Of a DNA stretch of 64,000 nucleotides, positions 51,854 through 60,349 are shown piece by piece. Positions within the stretch are counted from its first letter, which is position 1. Each line of letters starts with the position of its first letter. Both the position numbers and the translations under genes were made by a program. Origin of the DNA: Polyangiaceae bacterium (lineage in GTDB: Bacteria; Myxococcota_A; Polyangia; Polyangiales; Polyangiaceae); the NCBI GenBank assembly GCA_016719945.1, contig JADJYE010000002.1, forward strand, positions 806,001-870,000, in the 5' to 3' direction. The notes beneath the pieces are model-generated. The model was not told the DNA's origin, did not search any database, and saw only the letters and a program-made list of their open reading frames with translations.

Positions 51854-52930
51854 ATGTCGTACCGACTCGGCTTCCCGTTCTTCGCGCTCTCTCTCTTCAT
51901 CGCTGGCTGTGACTCGGAGGTCTCGCCCACCGGCGGCGCCGGGGGCGAGGGCGGCTCGGGCGCAGGCTCTTCCACGGGCGGTAACGCGCAGGCGGGTGGG
52001 GGCGGCAGCGGCGCAGGCGGGGGGACCGTCCAGGGCGAGAGCTTCACCATCACCTTCGACCCGCTCACCGTTCCGCCCGGCGAGGAGAACACGCAGTGCG
52101 TGGTGAAGCGCCTCGGCAACGACGAGGCGATCCGCGTCAACCAGATCCACAACGTGCTGCCGGCCGGCTCGCACCACCTCATCGTGTACCGCACCGCCGA
52201 CACCGAGGAGGTGCTCGAGCCGTACGACTGCCAGCCCTTCGCCGACACGCTCGACCCCACCAAGGGCTCCCCGCTCATGGTGACGCAGAAGCACGATGAG
52301 CTGCTCACGCTCCCTGACGGCGTCGCGTTCACGCTGCAGCCGGGCGTGATGATCCGCCTGGAGATGCACTACATCAACGCCACCCCCGAGCCGCTCGACG
52401 TGTCGGCGACGTCGACGTTCACGACAATACCCGAGGAAGATTTCCAATACGAGGCGGACTTCCTGTTCCTCGGCAACCCCGACATCGACATCCCCCCGAA
52501 CTCAACGTTCACGCTGGGGCCGACCTTCCTCCCGCTGCCCGCCGATCTCGCCGGCTCGAACATCTTCGGCATCACCGGCCACACGCACCAGTACGGCACC
52601 AACGTGACCGTCGACCTCGCCGAGGCGGAGGCCGGTCCGTTCACCAGCCTCTACGACGTGCAGGGCTGGCAGTGGAACGAGCCGGCGACCGTCTTCCTCG
52701 ATCCCCCCGCGGTCATCGAGGAGGGCGCGGGCTTCCGCTTCACCTGCGAGTACCAGAACACGAGCGCGAACCAGGTCGGGTTCGGCGAGTCGGCCAACGA
52801 GGAGATGTGCTTCTTCTGGGCCTACTACTACCCGAGCAAGGGCGCGTTCGTGTGCGCGCACACCGATCAGATCCCGGGCGGCTACGACCTGTGCTGCCCC
52901 GGCCCGGCGCTGTGTGATCAGCTGTTCTGA
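51854..52930 (+). CDS. Copper type II monooxygenase-like lipoprotein (PHM/DBM fold), 358 aa
   Basis: Lipobox IAGC and a Gly/Ser-rich spacer precede a two-domain PHM-like body. Candidate copper ligands are SHHLIVY and EMHYINAT (CuH site), GHTHQYG (CuM His pair) and NEEMCFFWAYY (CuM Met), the full order expected for copper type II ascorbate-dependent monooxygenases. These enzymes hydroxylate peptides or catecholamines in animals; bacterial substrates are largely unknown. The ATG at 51854 has TAGAGGATTC in front. A second, related gene lies at 57265-58322. Confidence 0.85.
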   Translation: MSYRLGFPFFALSLFIAGCDSEVSPTGGAGGEGGSGAGSSTGGNAQAGGGGSGAGGGTVQGESFTITFDPLTVPPGEENTQCVVKRLGNDEAIRVNQIHNVLPAGSHHLIVYRTADTEEVLEPYDCQPFADTLDPTKGSPLMVTQKHDELLTLPDGVAFTLQPGVMIRLEMHYINATPEPLDVSATSTFTTIPEEDFQYEADFLFLGNPDIDIPPNSTFTLGPTFLPLPADLAGSNIFGITGHTHQYGTNVTVDLAEAEAGPFTSLYDVQGWQWNEPATVFLDPPAVIEEGAGFRFTCEYQNTSANQVGFGESANEEMCFFWAYYYPSKGAFVCAHTDQIPGGYDLCCPGPALCDQLF

Positions 52931-52952
52931 GAAGGGCGACCAGCTGTTCTAG

Positions 52953-55616
52953 CTAGACGGGCGGGCCGGCTTCGATGGCCCGCCGATAGCGATCGCGCCG
53001 CCGGTCGTCTCTCAAGATGTCGAACGCCTCCTCGACGACCTCGAGGATCAACGTCACGTCGTCGTGCAGGTCGACGGTCTGCGCGCTGAGCAGGCGGCTC
53101 GGCTCGAACGCTCGCCTCAGCTCCAGGAAGGCGCGCTTGATCTCATACGAGGTCGCGTCGCGGGCCACCCCGAGCAGGGAGAAGTAGTCCCCCTCCTGGA
53201 CCAGCGCCATCTTCGCGCGCACCTTCCCGCGCACGGCGTCCTCGTCGATCGGATCGGGCTCGTCGCGTCGACGCGGCGCGACGGGGCGCACCGGCGCGAG
53301 CACCGCGAGCACGTCCAGCTCGACGAGCGCACGGAGCACGCTCGCGAGCTCGGGCGCGGCGCCGTCGCAGGCCTCGGCGACCGTCTTTCCTGGGGCGGAG
53401 CGCACGCGCGCCTCGTCGCTCGACGACAGCGCGCACTCCGACAGCAAGTTCGGGCGGGCGCCGTTGTCGAGCCTCGAGCTCGCGCCGAGGGCCTCGCGCG
53501 CCCGCGCAGGATCGAACACGCGACGGGCGGTCTCTACGTAGACCTCCGCGCCGGTCGCTCCTCCGAACACGTTCGGCTCGGCCTTCAGCCTCCCCGGGAC
53601 CTCGTCTTCGATTTCCAGCGAGCCGGGGCCTGACAGCAGGATCTTCCCGATCAGGTGCTCGGCGTGTGCGCGGAGCACCGGCCACAGATCGTCCTGCGCG
53701 AGGTACCCCTGCGCGATCAGCGCTGCACCCGCGTGGCGCCCCGAGCCGGGCAGCTTGCCCGCGAGGCGCGCGGCCACGTCGCGGTCGATGTCGCCGCGGG
53801 CGGCCAAGAACGCCACCAGGCTCTCGTCTGCGATCTCGGAGGTCGCGGTGACCAGATCGCCATCCATGAGGACGATGCGGCGGGCGCCGTCGGCCGCCAG
53901 AAAGCTCGCGCAGCCGCTCTTGCGCGTCGCGATCGATTTGGCGAGCGCCTTGAAGCCGTCCCCTTCGCCGAAGATGAGCGCCCCTGCCGTCTCTCCGGCG
54001 CTCGTCGCCGCGCGCGTCGGGTGGACGGACTGGGCGGCGGGGCTGACCCCGCGGTCCACGTCCATGTCGGTCGCTGGCCGAGCGCCGCCGACCCCGGTCG
54101 ACGGAGGAATGACGATGGGCGAGGCGCCGCGGGCGACATCGGTGGTGGGCCGCGCCGGTGGCGGCACCGTGCGCAGATCGACCACCGCGCGTCCCTGTGC
54201 GATGTCTCGCGGCTCCTGGAAGCGAACCGGAGGCGAGATCGGAAACAGGCTCGCCGCGTCTGTGCTCTGCGCGCTCGTCGCGGGGGGCGCCGCGAGCGCG
54301 CCTTCGACGTTGGGAGAGGTCCCGAAGGCGGCCGTCGAGGTCGCGCCGCGCATCGTCGCGTCGGGGCGCTTCAGGTCCTCTGGGCGGAGCCCGAGCAGCT
54401 CGCCCAGGCGGATCCCCAGGGCTGGGCTGCCCGCACGCGCGGAGTGGGTGATGCTGGCGACGCTGTCCAACCCCGTGTCACGCGCGCCATCTTGTTGGCG
54501 CGGGCTGAGCGGGAGGCCGGTGGGCTGGGGCTGGAGCTGCGGCACCGAGGTCGAGCCCTGCGGCTCTCGCACCGAGGTCGCCGGCGACGGCCCCTGCGAG
54601 TAGCCCCCGGCGGCTGAGGCGAGGTCAGACAGCCCCTGGGTACGGGTCCCCGCGCCGGTGGGCGCTTGGGAGCCGTCGCCCCCCTCCCGAGGAAAGAGCC
54701 CCGGGCGGGACCGGGTCGGCTCTGGGGCGTTGATCATCCTCGGTGCGGGCGTGAACGCCGAGGGCACGACCGAGACCGAGCTGCCGGGGCTGGAGCCCGG
54801 AGCGTTGAGGAGCGCTCCGATCCCGCCGGTGCCCTCGAGGTCGTCGGAGGCGTCGAGGGGCTCGTCGAGCTGGGCCAGGAGGTCGGCCGGGACGGGGGCG
54901 TCCGCCTCGTCGGAGGGGGCGGGGAGGCTCGAGGCGTGATCGACCTCTGCGCGGATACGCGCTTCGGCCGCGCCGATCTGGCGGGCGAGCTCCGGGCTGA
55001 GGCGCACGTTGCCACCCGCGAGGATCCCGAGCGACCCGGCAGGATCGGCGCCTTCGTCGAGGAACGAGCCCACCTCGAGACCATCCTTGGCGTGCGGGAG
55101 CTCGGAGATCGGGGGGATGCTCTCGGCCGGCGCGACCGACTGCGACGGGCGGGCCGGGTACATCGGCGGTGGGGTCGTGCCCCGCGCGCCGAACCCGACC
55201 GCGGCTGGGCTCGCGACCGAGACGGCCCGCTCGACGAGGCGCTGCACGTCGACGGGCCGCTCGAACACGCTCTCGGTCAGGCTCACGTCGGGGAGCTCGG
55301 CGGCGCGCAGCGGGTCCCCCAGACAGAACAGGTGGGGGCGGATCGGCTTGTCGCCGCCCCGCGCTCTGAGCAGCTGCTCGATCGCACCCGGCTGGTCGAT
55401 GTCGACGATGATGATCGCCGGGCTCTCGCTCGCGACCCGTGCCTCGAGCAGGGCGAGCGGCACGTCGAAGACGGTGAACCCGCGGGCGCGAAGGATCGAC
55501 GCGATGTCTTCGCCTTCGACCGACGGATCGGCGAGGACGATGACGTCGCCCCGGTCGCGCTCGTCGAGCTCCGGCAGCGGGGTGTGCACGTTGGGCACGC
55601 GGGCCGAATGTACCAA
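52953..55616 (-). CDS. Degenerate receiver - DUF4388 - J-like multidomain protein, 887 aa
   Basis: The N-terminal 120 residues resemble a response-regulator receiver (DVIVLADPSVEGEDIASIL, AIIIVDIDQPGAIEQLL) with the phospho-Asp in VDIDQP, but the conserved Lys is replaced in VFERPVD. About 370 residues of Pro/Ser/Thr-rich linker follow. Then comes a DUF4388/PATAN-type domain (FKALAKSIATRKSGCASFLA, ARRIVLMDGDLVTATSE) and a C-terminal J-like domain (DYFSLLGVARDATSYEIKRA, ILRDDRRRDRYRRAIEAG) lacking HPD. Such combinations occur in myxobacteria and may regulate motility or polarity. The start is uncertain: TTG 55616, or GTG at 55598 or 55589. Confidence 0.83.
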   Translation of the reverse strand: MVHSARVPNVHTPLPELDERDRGDVIVLADPSVEGEDIASILRARGFTVFDVPLALLEARVASESPAIIIVDIDQPGAIEQLLRARGGDKPIRPHLFCLGDPLRAAELPDVSLTESVFERPVDVQRLVERAVSVASPAAVGFGARGTTPPPMYPARPSQSVAPAESIPPISELPHAKDGLEVGSFLDEGADPAGSLGILAGGNVRLSPELARQIGAAEARIRAEVDHASSLPAPSDEADAPVPADLLAQLDEPLDASDDLEGTGGIGALLNAPGSSPGSSVSVVPSAFTPAPRMINAPEPTRSRPGLFPREGGDGSQAPTGAGTRTQGLSDLASAAGGYSQGPSPATSVREPQGSTSVPQLQPQPTGLPLSPRQQDGARDTGLDSVASITHSARAGSPALGIRLGELLGLRPEDLKRPDATMRGATSTAAFGTSPNVEGALAAPPATSAQSTDAASLFPISPPVRFQEPRDIAQGRAVVDLRTVPPPARPTTDVARGASPIVIPPSTGVGGARPATDMDVDRGVSPAAQSVHPTRAATSAGETAGALIFGEGDGFKALAKSIATRKSGCASFLAADGARRIVLMDGDLVTATSEIADESLVAFLAARGDIDRDVAARLAGKLPGSGRHAGAALIAQGYLAQDDLWPVLRAHAEHLIGKILLSGPGSLEIEDEVPGRLKAEPNVFGGATGAEVYVETARRVFDPARAREALGASSRLDNGARPNLLSECALSSSDEARVRSAPGKTVAEACDGAAPELASVLRALVELDVLAVLAPVRPVAPRRRDEPDPIDEDAVRGKVRAKMALVQEGDYFSLLGVARDATSYEIKRAFLELRRAFEPSRLLSAQTVDLHDDVTLILEVVEEAFDILRDDRRRDRYRRAIEAGPPV

Positions 55617-55702
55617 GACCGGGCCCAGGTTGCCCCGGGAAGCGCCGCACGACGCCAGTGTTGCTGCCCGGGCAAAATGAAGGCACCGTTCGGCTGCTGG
55701 TC

Positions 55703-55831
55703 ATGACGCTCTTCGGCGCCACCCGAGACGAGGTTCTGTTCGTCGCGTTCTTGATCGCGATGACTCTGCTCGGGACGTACGTCGGCGATATCGGCGAAGC
55801 CTTCGCGCGCCTCCTGCAGCGACGCCGATGA
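55703..55831 (+). CDS. 42-residue single-pass membrane peptide, TatA-like
   Basis: A short gene reading MTLFGATRDEVLFVAFLIAM and then TLLGTYVGDIGEAFARLLQR. One membrane helix is followed by a Gly hinge and a short amphipathic helix. This layout and the early FG resemble the N-terminus of TatA/TatE, although the chain is truncated after the amphipathic part. Its TGA overlaps the ATG of the next gene (ATGA at 55828-55831), strongly suggesting real translation and joint function. A 9-codon frame from 55678 ends on this gene's ATG in the same overlapping manner. Confidence 0.6.
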   Translation: MTLFGATRDEVLFVAFLIAMTLLGTYVGDIGEAFARLLQRRR

Positions 55832-57228
55832 CGGACGGCGACGCCGCCGCGCCGCGCCGTCTCCCCAAGGGACGCCTGAAGCGCCTCAAGCGGCGTGGGC
55901 CGAAGCCCCCTGCGCGAGCGCGCGCGGGGGGAGACGATGTCGACGAGCCGAGGCCCCGAGAGCAGCGGCCGGCTGCGCCGGCCCGCCCGCGATCACGAGC
56001 CACGATCGCGGCGTTGGCCGTCGCTGGAGCGCTCGTCGCGGGTGGCATCTACCTCGCGACCCGGCCGCCCGCGGCGCCCGCGGCGCCCGCGGCGCCGGTG
56101 GCGCGGGGCAGCGCCATCCTCGACGCGGTGCCTGCGGGCGCGCTGGCGGTGATCACCGCAGACGTCCGAGCGCTGCGCGCCTCGCCCCTCGCCGCGCCGT
56201 ACCTCGGCGGCTCGCGGAGCGTGCCTGGGTTCGACGACGTCAGGCAGGCTTGCGGGTTCGATCTGATCGCCAGCGTCGACGAGCTGGCGATCGCCATCCC
56301 GGACGGACAGGAGGCTGATTTCGGCATCGTCGCGACGGGTGGCTTCGCCGACGCGGCGATCCTCGACTGCGCGTCGAAGGTGGTCCAGGCGCGCGGTGGC
56401 TCTCCGGTCGTCACGTCGATTGGGTCGTTCAAGAGCGTCCGCGACTCCTCGTCGCAGGCGTCGAGCGGCGAGACGGCGACCCGTCCGGGTGGGGTGTTGT
56501 TGTGGGGCGGAGGGCCCTACGTGCGAACGATGATCGACGCCGCGGAGGGCAAGGTCCCCTCGGTGCGGGGCTCCTCGGTGCACGACCGGCTGCGCGCGGA
56601 GCTCTCGGGCTTCGAGACCGTGCAGGCCACGTACGCCTTTTCGCAGACTCAGCGCGCCGCCGTCGCCGACGAGATCCAGAAGGCCCAGGGCAAGGCGCCC
56701 TCCGTGCTCGCGCATGTGATCGGCGCGGGCCTGGGCGTCCGCCTCGTCGACCAGAAAGCGAGCCTCTCGCTCGTGCTGCTCGCCGACGATCCCGCCAAGG
56801 TCGGCGAGCTGTCCGGATGGCTCGCAGACACCAAGAGGGGCGCTGCCTCCGGCGTGCCCGCGCAGCTCCTCGGAGCGGCTCCGTTGCTCGAGCGGGCCAC
56901 CGTCAGCGCGAGCGGCGCGCTGGTGCGGGTGAGCCTCGACGCCACGGTTGGCGAGATCGAGGGCATCCTCGACAAGGCCCTCGCGATCCGCGCGATGCTC
57001 GAGAAAGAGGCCAGGCCCGCCCCGCTGCCGCCGCCGCCTGCGCTCGATGCGAGCGCATCCGCGAGCGCGCCGCCGACCTCGAGCGCTCAGGTCGCGCCGG
57101 CTCCGTCCGCCGCCGCGACGCCGACCCCGAGCGCGCAGGTGGCGCCGGCTCCGTCCGCGTCCACTCCCGCTCCCCGAAGGAAGAAGAAGACGCCCGATCC
57201 AGGCGCGCCCTTCGAAGGGCGCCAGTAG
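55828..57228 (+). CDS. Membrane-anchored protein of unknown function, 466 aa
   Basis: A basic Arg/Lys/Pro-rich cytoplasmic N-terminus (RRLPKGRLKRLKRRGPKPP) and one membrane segment (ATIAALAVAGALVAGGIYLA) precede an exported domain of about 330 residues (AILDAVPAGALAVITADVRA, ATYAFSQTQRAAVADEIQKA). A low-complexity Ala/Pro/Ser tail ends in KKKTPDPGAPFEGRQ. The layout, with VPAGALAVITADV soon after the membrane, resembles DUF3352-like proteins and the protein at 39975-42116. No enzymatic motif is visible. It is coupled to the 42-residue membrane peptide. Confidence 0.78.
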   Translation: MTDGDAAAPRRLPKGRLKRLKRRGPKPPARARAGGDDVDEPRPREQRPAAPARPRSRATIAALAVAGALVAGGIYLATRPPAAPAAPAAPVARGSAILDAVPAGALAVITADVRALRASPLAAPYLGGSRSVPGFDDVRQACGFDLIASVDELAIAIPDGQEADFGIVATGGFADAAILDCASKVVQARGGSPVVTSIGSFKSVRDSSSQASSGETATRPGGVLLWGGGPYVRTMIDAAEGKVPSVRGSSVHDRLRAELSGFETVQATYAFSQTQRAAVADEIQKAQGKAPSVLAHVIGAGLGVRLVDQKASLSLVLLADDPAKVGELSGWLADTKRGAASGVPAQLLGAAPLLERATVSASGALVRVSLDATVGEIEGILDKALAIRAMLEKEARPAPLPPPPALDASASASAPPTSSAQVAPAPSAAATPTPSAQVAPAPSASTPAPRRKKKTPDPGAPFEGRQ

Positions 57229-57264
57229 CGTCCCCGGACGCGACACGTGCCCTCGCCGGGCTCG

Positions 57265-58322
57265 CTACTCTCGCGGAGGCAGGCCGATCGCGAGGCAGGC
57301 GCCGCCGGGGGTGGCCATCGCGCTCCACGCGTTCTCGTACGGGTACGCGTAGCCGAAGAGCATGCACATCTCGTCGTCGCCCGTGCCCTCGACGATCGTC
57401 TTGTCGAACGTGTTCGTCCACTCGCAGCCGAACGAGAAGCCGGAGGTCCCGGTCATGTCGAGCGCGGGGTCGTAGCTGAAGATGAGGCCGTCCGGGTTGA
57501 ACCCTGGCGTGTCGAGGAACAGCTTGCCGTCGTTGTCTCCGCCCATGTACCCGGCGAAGAACCGCGTCCCCAGCCTGTGCATGTGGGGCATCATGTCGAC
57601 AATGAGCGCGGGCGCGACCGTCGGGCACTCGGCGGTGACCGTGTGCTCCGCGTGCGGCGGGATCTCGAAGTCGGCGTAGCGCCAGACGAACGGGCCGAGC
57701 AGGTGGGTCACCGAGTCCTCGTCGATCGTGAACCACTCGTACTTCGGCGCGAGGGTGACCTCCTCGGGCGTCGCGTTGAGGTAGTGCATCCGAAGGACGA
57801 TTTCCCAATCGTCCCGATCGGGAAACCCATGCCGTCGGGGAAGGTCCGCCACTCGGTCCCCTCGAACTGGGTCGTCGAGCCGAACAGCACCGCCCCGCCC
57901 TTGAGGATGTCGCCTGCCTCGCCGCCGAGCAGCCCCTCCTCGGCAGGGCAGGGGCGAACACCCTCGCCTGTCTTCGGCCGCGCGGTGATGTTGCCGTGGT
58001 GCATCCCGTTGCCGACGGTGACCGACCCTCCGCCGACGATCCGCGAGGGCCCCTCGAGCTCGAGGGGAATGATCATGCACGGGTAGGTCTCATCGCCCGG
58101 CGCGAGGGTCGAGGGGGGCATCTCCGCCACGAAGCCGCCGACCACGTTCGCTGGCGGGCCCTGGCGAGGCTTGTCGCCGTTCGGCGTGTCGCCCCCGGCG
58201 CCGCCGCCCCCCGCACCGCCGCCGCCTCGAGGCCCATCGGTGGTGGACGAGAGGTCACAGCCGAAGAGCGCGGCTGCCCCGAGGACCGTTGCGGCGAACG
58301 CGAGCGAGAAGGGCTGCTGCAT
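57265..58322 (-). CDS. Second copper type II monooxygenase-like lipoprotein, frameshifted in this sequence
   Basis: MQQPFSLAFAATVLGAAALFGC is a lipoprotein signal with a GGGGAGGGGAGG spacer. The copper ligand set is complete: GNGMHHGNITARP, VLRMHYLNATPEEV, PHMHRLGTRFFAG and DEMCMLFGYAYPYE. Between the first and second sites the frame changes at 57821-57829: TWRTFPDGMGFP-like sequence (EWRTFPDGMGFP) must gain one base to continue as DRDDWEIVLRMHYLNA. The corrected protein has about 352 residues. It is a paralogue of 51854-52930. A one-base loss next to AAACCC is the likely cause. Confidence 0.82.
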
Positions 58323-58413
58323 GGCGCGGGTTCCTCTGATAACTCGACCCCGCGGACGTGACTAGATGGTCACGCTCGGCGTCGCGCTGTTGCTCCCGCT
58401 ACGCCGACGGTCG

Positions 58414-58887
58414 TTAAAACTTTACCTTCACGCGCCCTTTTCCGCCGTGGCCGTGGCCGTGGTGGCCCTTCACCTTCACGCTCGGGCCGCCAATGTGGAC
58501 CGACGGACCGCCGATGTGGATGCCGGGCTTGTGGACGACGACGCCCGGCTTCTGGACGTGCACGCCCGGGCCCGCGACGACGACCTTGGGCCCCGCGATC
58601 TTCGCGCGCAGCGAGTAGTGCGGCGCGTGGTGGCCGACGCGGACGACGTGGTGCGGGTGGTGGTGACCGAACAGGCGCACGTGCGTGACCCCCGGACGGT
58701 GCAGGTGCAAGGTGATGCGCTTCGGGCGGACGATCGGCCGAGGAGGCTTCACGACCAGGAAGGGCGCGGACACCTCCGCCTTCACCTTCACCTTCACGAT
58801 CGCCGCCTCCGCCCGGCCCGGCGCGAAGAACGACAGGAGCGTGATCGCCGCCGAAACCGCCGCGATGAAGAACAGTCTGGCTCTCAT
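58414..58887 (-). CDS. His-rich secreted protein, 157 aa
   Basis: A signal peptide (ARLFFIAAVSAAITLLSFFA, cleavage near GRAEA) leads to a mature chain of alternating Val, Lys, Pro and many His: ITLHLHRPGVTHVRLFGHHH, then HHVVRVGHHAPHYSL, and a periodic section KPGIHIGGPSVHIGGPSVKV ending in KGHHGHGHGGKGRVKVKF. About one residue in eight is His, which suggests metal binding, and the Gly/Pro/Val periodicity suggests an extended surface polymer. The ATG at 58887 has GGAGG five bases upstream. The lipoprotein gene upstream ends 14 bases before it, so they form an operon. Confidence 0.8.
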   Translation of the reverse strand: MRARLFFIAAVSAAITLLSFFAPGRAEAAIVKVKVKAEVSAPFLVVKPPRPIVRPKRITLHLHRPGVTHVRLFGHHHPHHVVRVGHHAPHYSLRAKIAGPKVVVAGPGVHVQKPGVVVHKPGIHIGGPSVHIGGPSVKVKGHHGHGHGGKGRVKVKF

Positions 58888-58901
58888 GTTTCCTCCGCGC
58901 C

Positions 58902-59666
58902 TCAAGGGGCACCCTCGTCTTCGATGTTCAGCTCGATCTCCGTCCCTTCGGGGACGTCGATCACCTCTAGCTTGTCGTTCAGGAAGTAGACGCGCAGGTC
59001 GTCGGTCTCCTCGTCGATGACGACCTCGACGATGTGCTCGCCGATGACCTCGACCGTCCCGCCGTTCGGGCCCTTGGTGCCCGGGGGGATCTCCTTGCGC
59101 GGTTTGTCGAGGAGCGCCTTCGTGCCGCCCTCGGGCACGTCGAGCGTCTCCTCGAACTTCTCGCCGTTGATCGTGAGCGCGAGCTCGAGGGTCGTGAGGC
59201 CCTGCTCGAGCTTGGGGAGCTGACCCGACAGGGCGGAGCCGTCGGCCTTCAGCGAGACGGCCTCTCCGCCTGCGGGTCGGATCGTGCCCGAGACCTTGTC
59301 GCCCTCGATCGCGGCGCCCTTCGCGTCGTAGGCGACGAGCTTCGCCGCCCCTTCGGGCGTGACGCCGATCGCGACGGTGTTCTTTCCGTTGTCGAGCGTG
59401 ATGGCGTCCTTCGGCTTCTCGGGCAGCGCAGGGCTGGCGCCGCCTGGCTTCACCGACGCGACGGCGTTGGCCACTGCGGCCGCGAGATCGGCCGACGCGG
59501 CCGCTCCGCTCGAGGCCGACGCAGAGACCTGCGCCGGCTTGGGTCTGGACTCCTCTTCGTCCTCGTCGTCCGCCTTCTTCGGCTTCGGCTCTTCTTTGCA
59601 GGCCGACACGAACGCTACGAGGGCGAAGGCGGTGAGCGCTCTACGCCACGCGATCATCCGCCTCAT
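58902..59666 (-). CDS. Lipoprotein of unknown function, 254 aa
   Basis: MRRMIAWRRALTAFALVAFV with lipobox VSAC, then a charged linker (PKPKKADDEDEEESRPKP) and an Ala/Ser stretch. The body is beta-rich with TLDNGKNTVAIGVTPEGAAK, LTTLELALTINGEKFEETLD and GPNGGTVEVIGEHIVEVVID followed by DEETDDLRVYFLNDKLEVID. The segment GPNGGxVxxxG-HxxExV resembles that of small periplasmic metal-handling or CusB-like accessory domains, which would suit the His-rich neighbour, but this is weak. Start ATG 59666 or 59657. Confidence 0.77.
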   Translation of the reverse strand: MRRMIAWRRALTAFALVAFVSACKEEPKPKKADDEDEEESRPKPAQVSASASSGAAASADLAAAVANAVASVKPGGASPALPEKPKDAITLDNGKNTVAIGVTPEGAAKLVAYDAKGAAIEGDKVSGTIRPAGGEAVSLKADGSALSGQLPKLEQGLTTLELALTINGEKFEETLDVPEGGTKALLDKPRKEIPPGTKGPNGGTVEVIGEHIVEVVIDEETDDLRVYFLNDKLEVIDVPEGTEIELNIEDEGAP

Positions 59667-59893
59667 CTTACGACCTACGCGCCGCCCCGTCGCGACCTTC
59701 CTCAGGGAAGCCTTTGCGCCCGGTTCGTGCCGGCAGGGTGAATGTCGGCGCTCGCCGCCGTATGAGCACACCGGCCCGCACGGTCGTGGCGGCGCCGGCC
59801 CGGCTCGGTTGCGAAGCAGGAATTCGCCGTGCGAGCATCTCGACCTGGGCTCGTCGAACGACGGGGCTTGCTTTGCACCCGGAGGGTACCTGG

Positions 59894-60325
59894 ATGCGAT
59901 TCCGACATGGGATGATGGCGATGCTCTTGGCTGTCGCCGCGATGGGTTCGACTGGCTGCGTGGTGACCGTCCACGAGGGCAGCTACGGCGGCGACCACTA
60001 CCGCCGCGACGGTTGGGTGAAGCTCGGCGAGCGTATGGTGAACGGGCAGGTCGACCGTGACGCCATCCTCGTCGGTGGCAGCGAGGGGCGGTTCCGCAGG
60101 GTCGTGATCGTCGTGGAGAACAGCTCCCTCGAGATGTACGACATGGACATCGAGTTCTCGAACGGCACGCACTTCTCGCCTCGGCTCAAGCGCCGCTTCG
60201 CAGAGGGCGCGCGCTCGCAGGTGATCGACCTGCCGGGCGACCTGCGGACCATCCGAAAGGTCACGTTCAAGTACGGCAACCTGCCGGGCGGCGGCGCCGC
60301 GTCCGTCGCTCTCTACGGCAAGTAG
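59894..60325 (+). CDS. Small lipoprotein, possibly DUF2541-like, 143 aa
   Basis: MRFRHGMMAMLLAVAAMGST precedes GC, giving an STGC lipobox. The mature part is a compact beta domain: GWVKLGERMVNGQVDRDAIL, FRRVVIVVENSSLEMYDMDI, SQVIDLPGDLRTIRKVTFKY. The last segment, in which a predicted change is reported as a shift of a surface strand, is like the small DUF2541 proteins of enterobacteria; that assignment is tentative. GGAGGG lies nine bases before the ATG. The 227-base gap before it holds no gene I can see. Confidence 0.72.
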   Translation: MRFRHGMMAMLLAVAAMGSTGCVVTVHEGSYGGDHYRRDGWVKLGERMVNGQVDRDAILVGGSEGRFRRVVIVVENSSLEMYDMDIEFSNGTHFSPRLKRRFAEGARSQVIDLPGDLRTIRKVTFKYGNLPGGGAASVALYGK

Positions 60326-60349
60326 CCGCGTGACCCTGTGGCACGCGCG

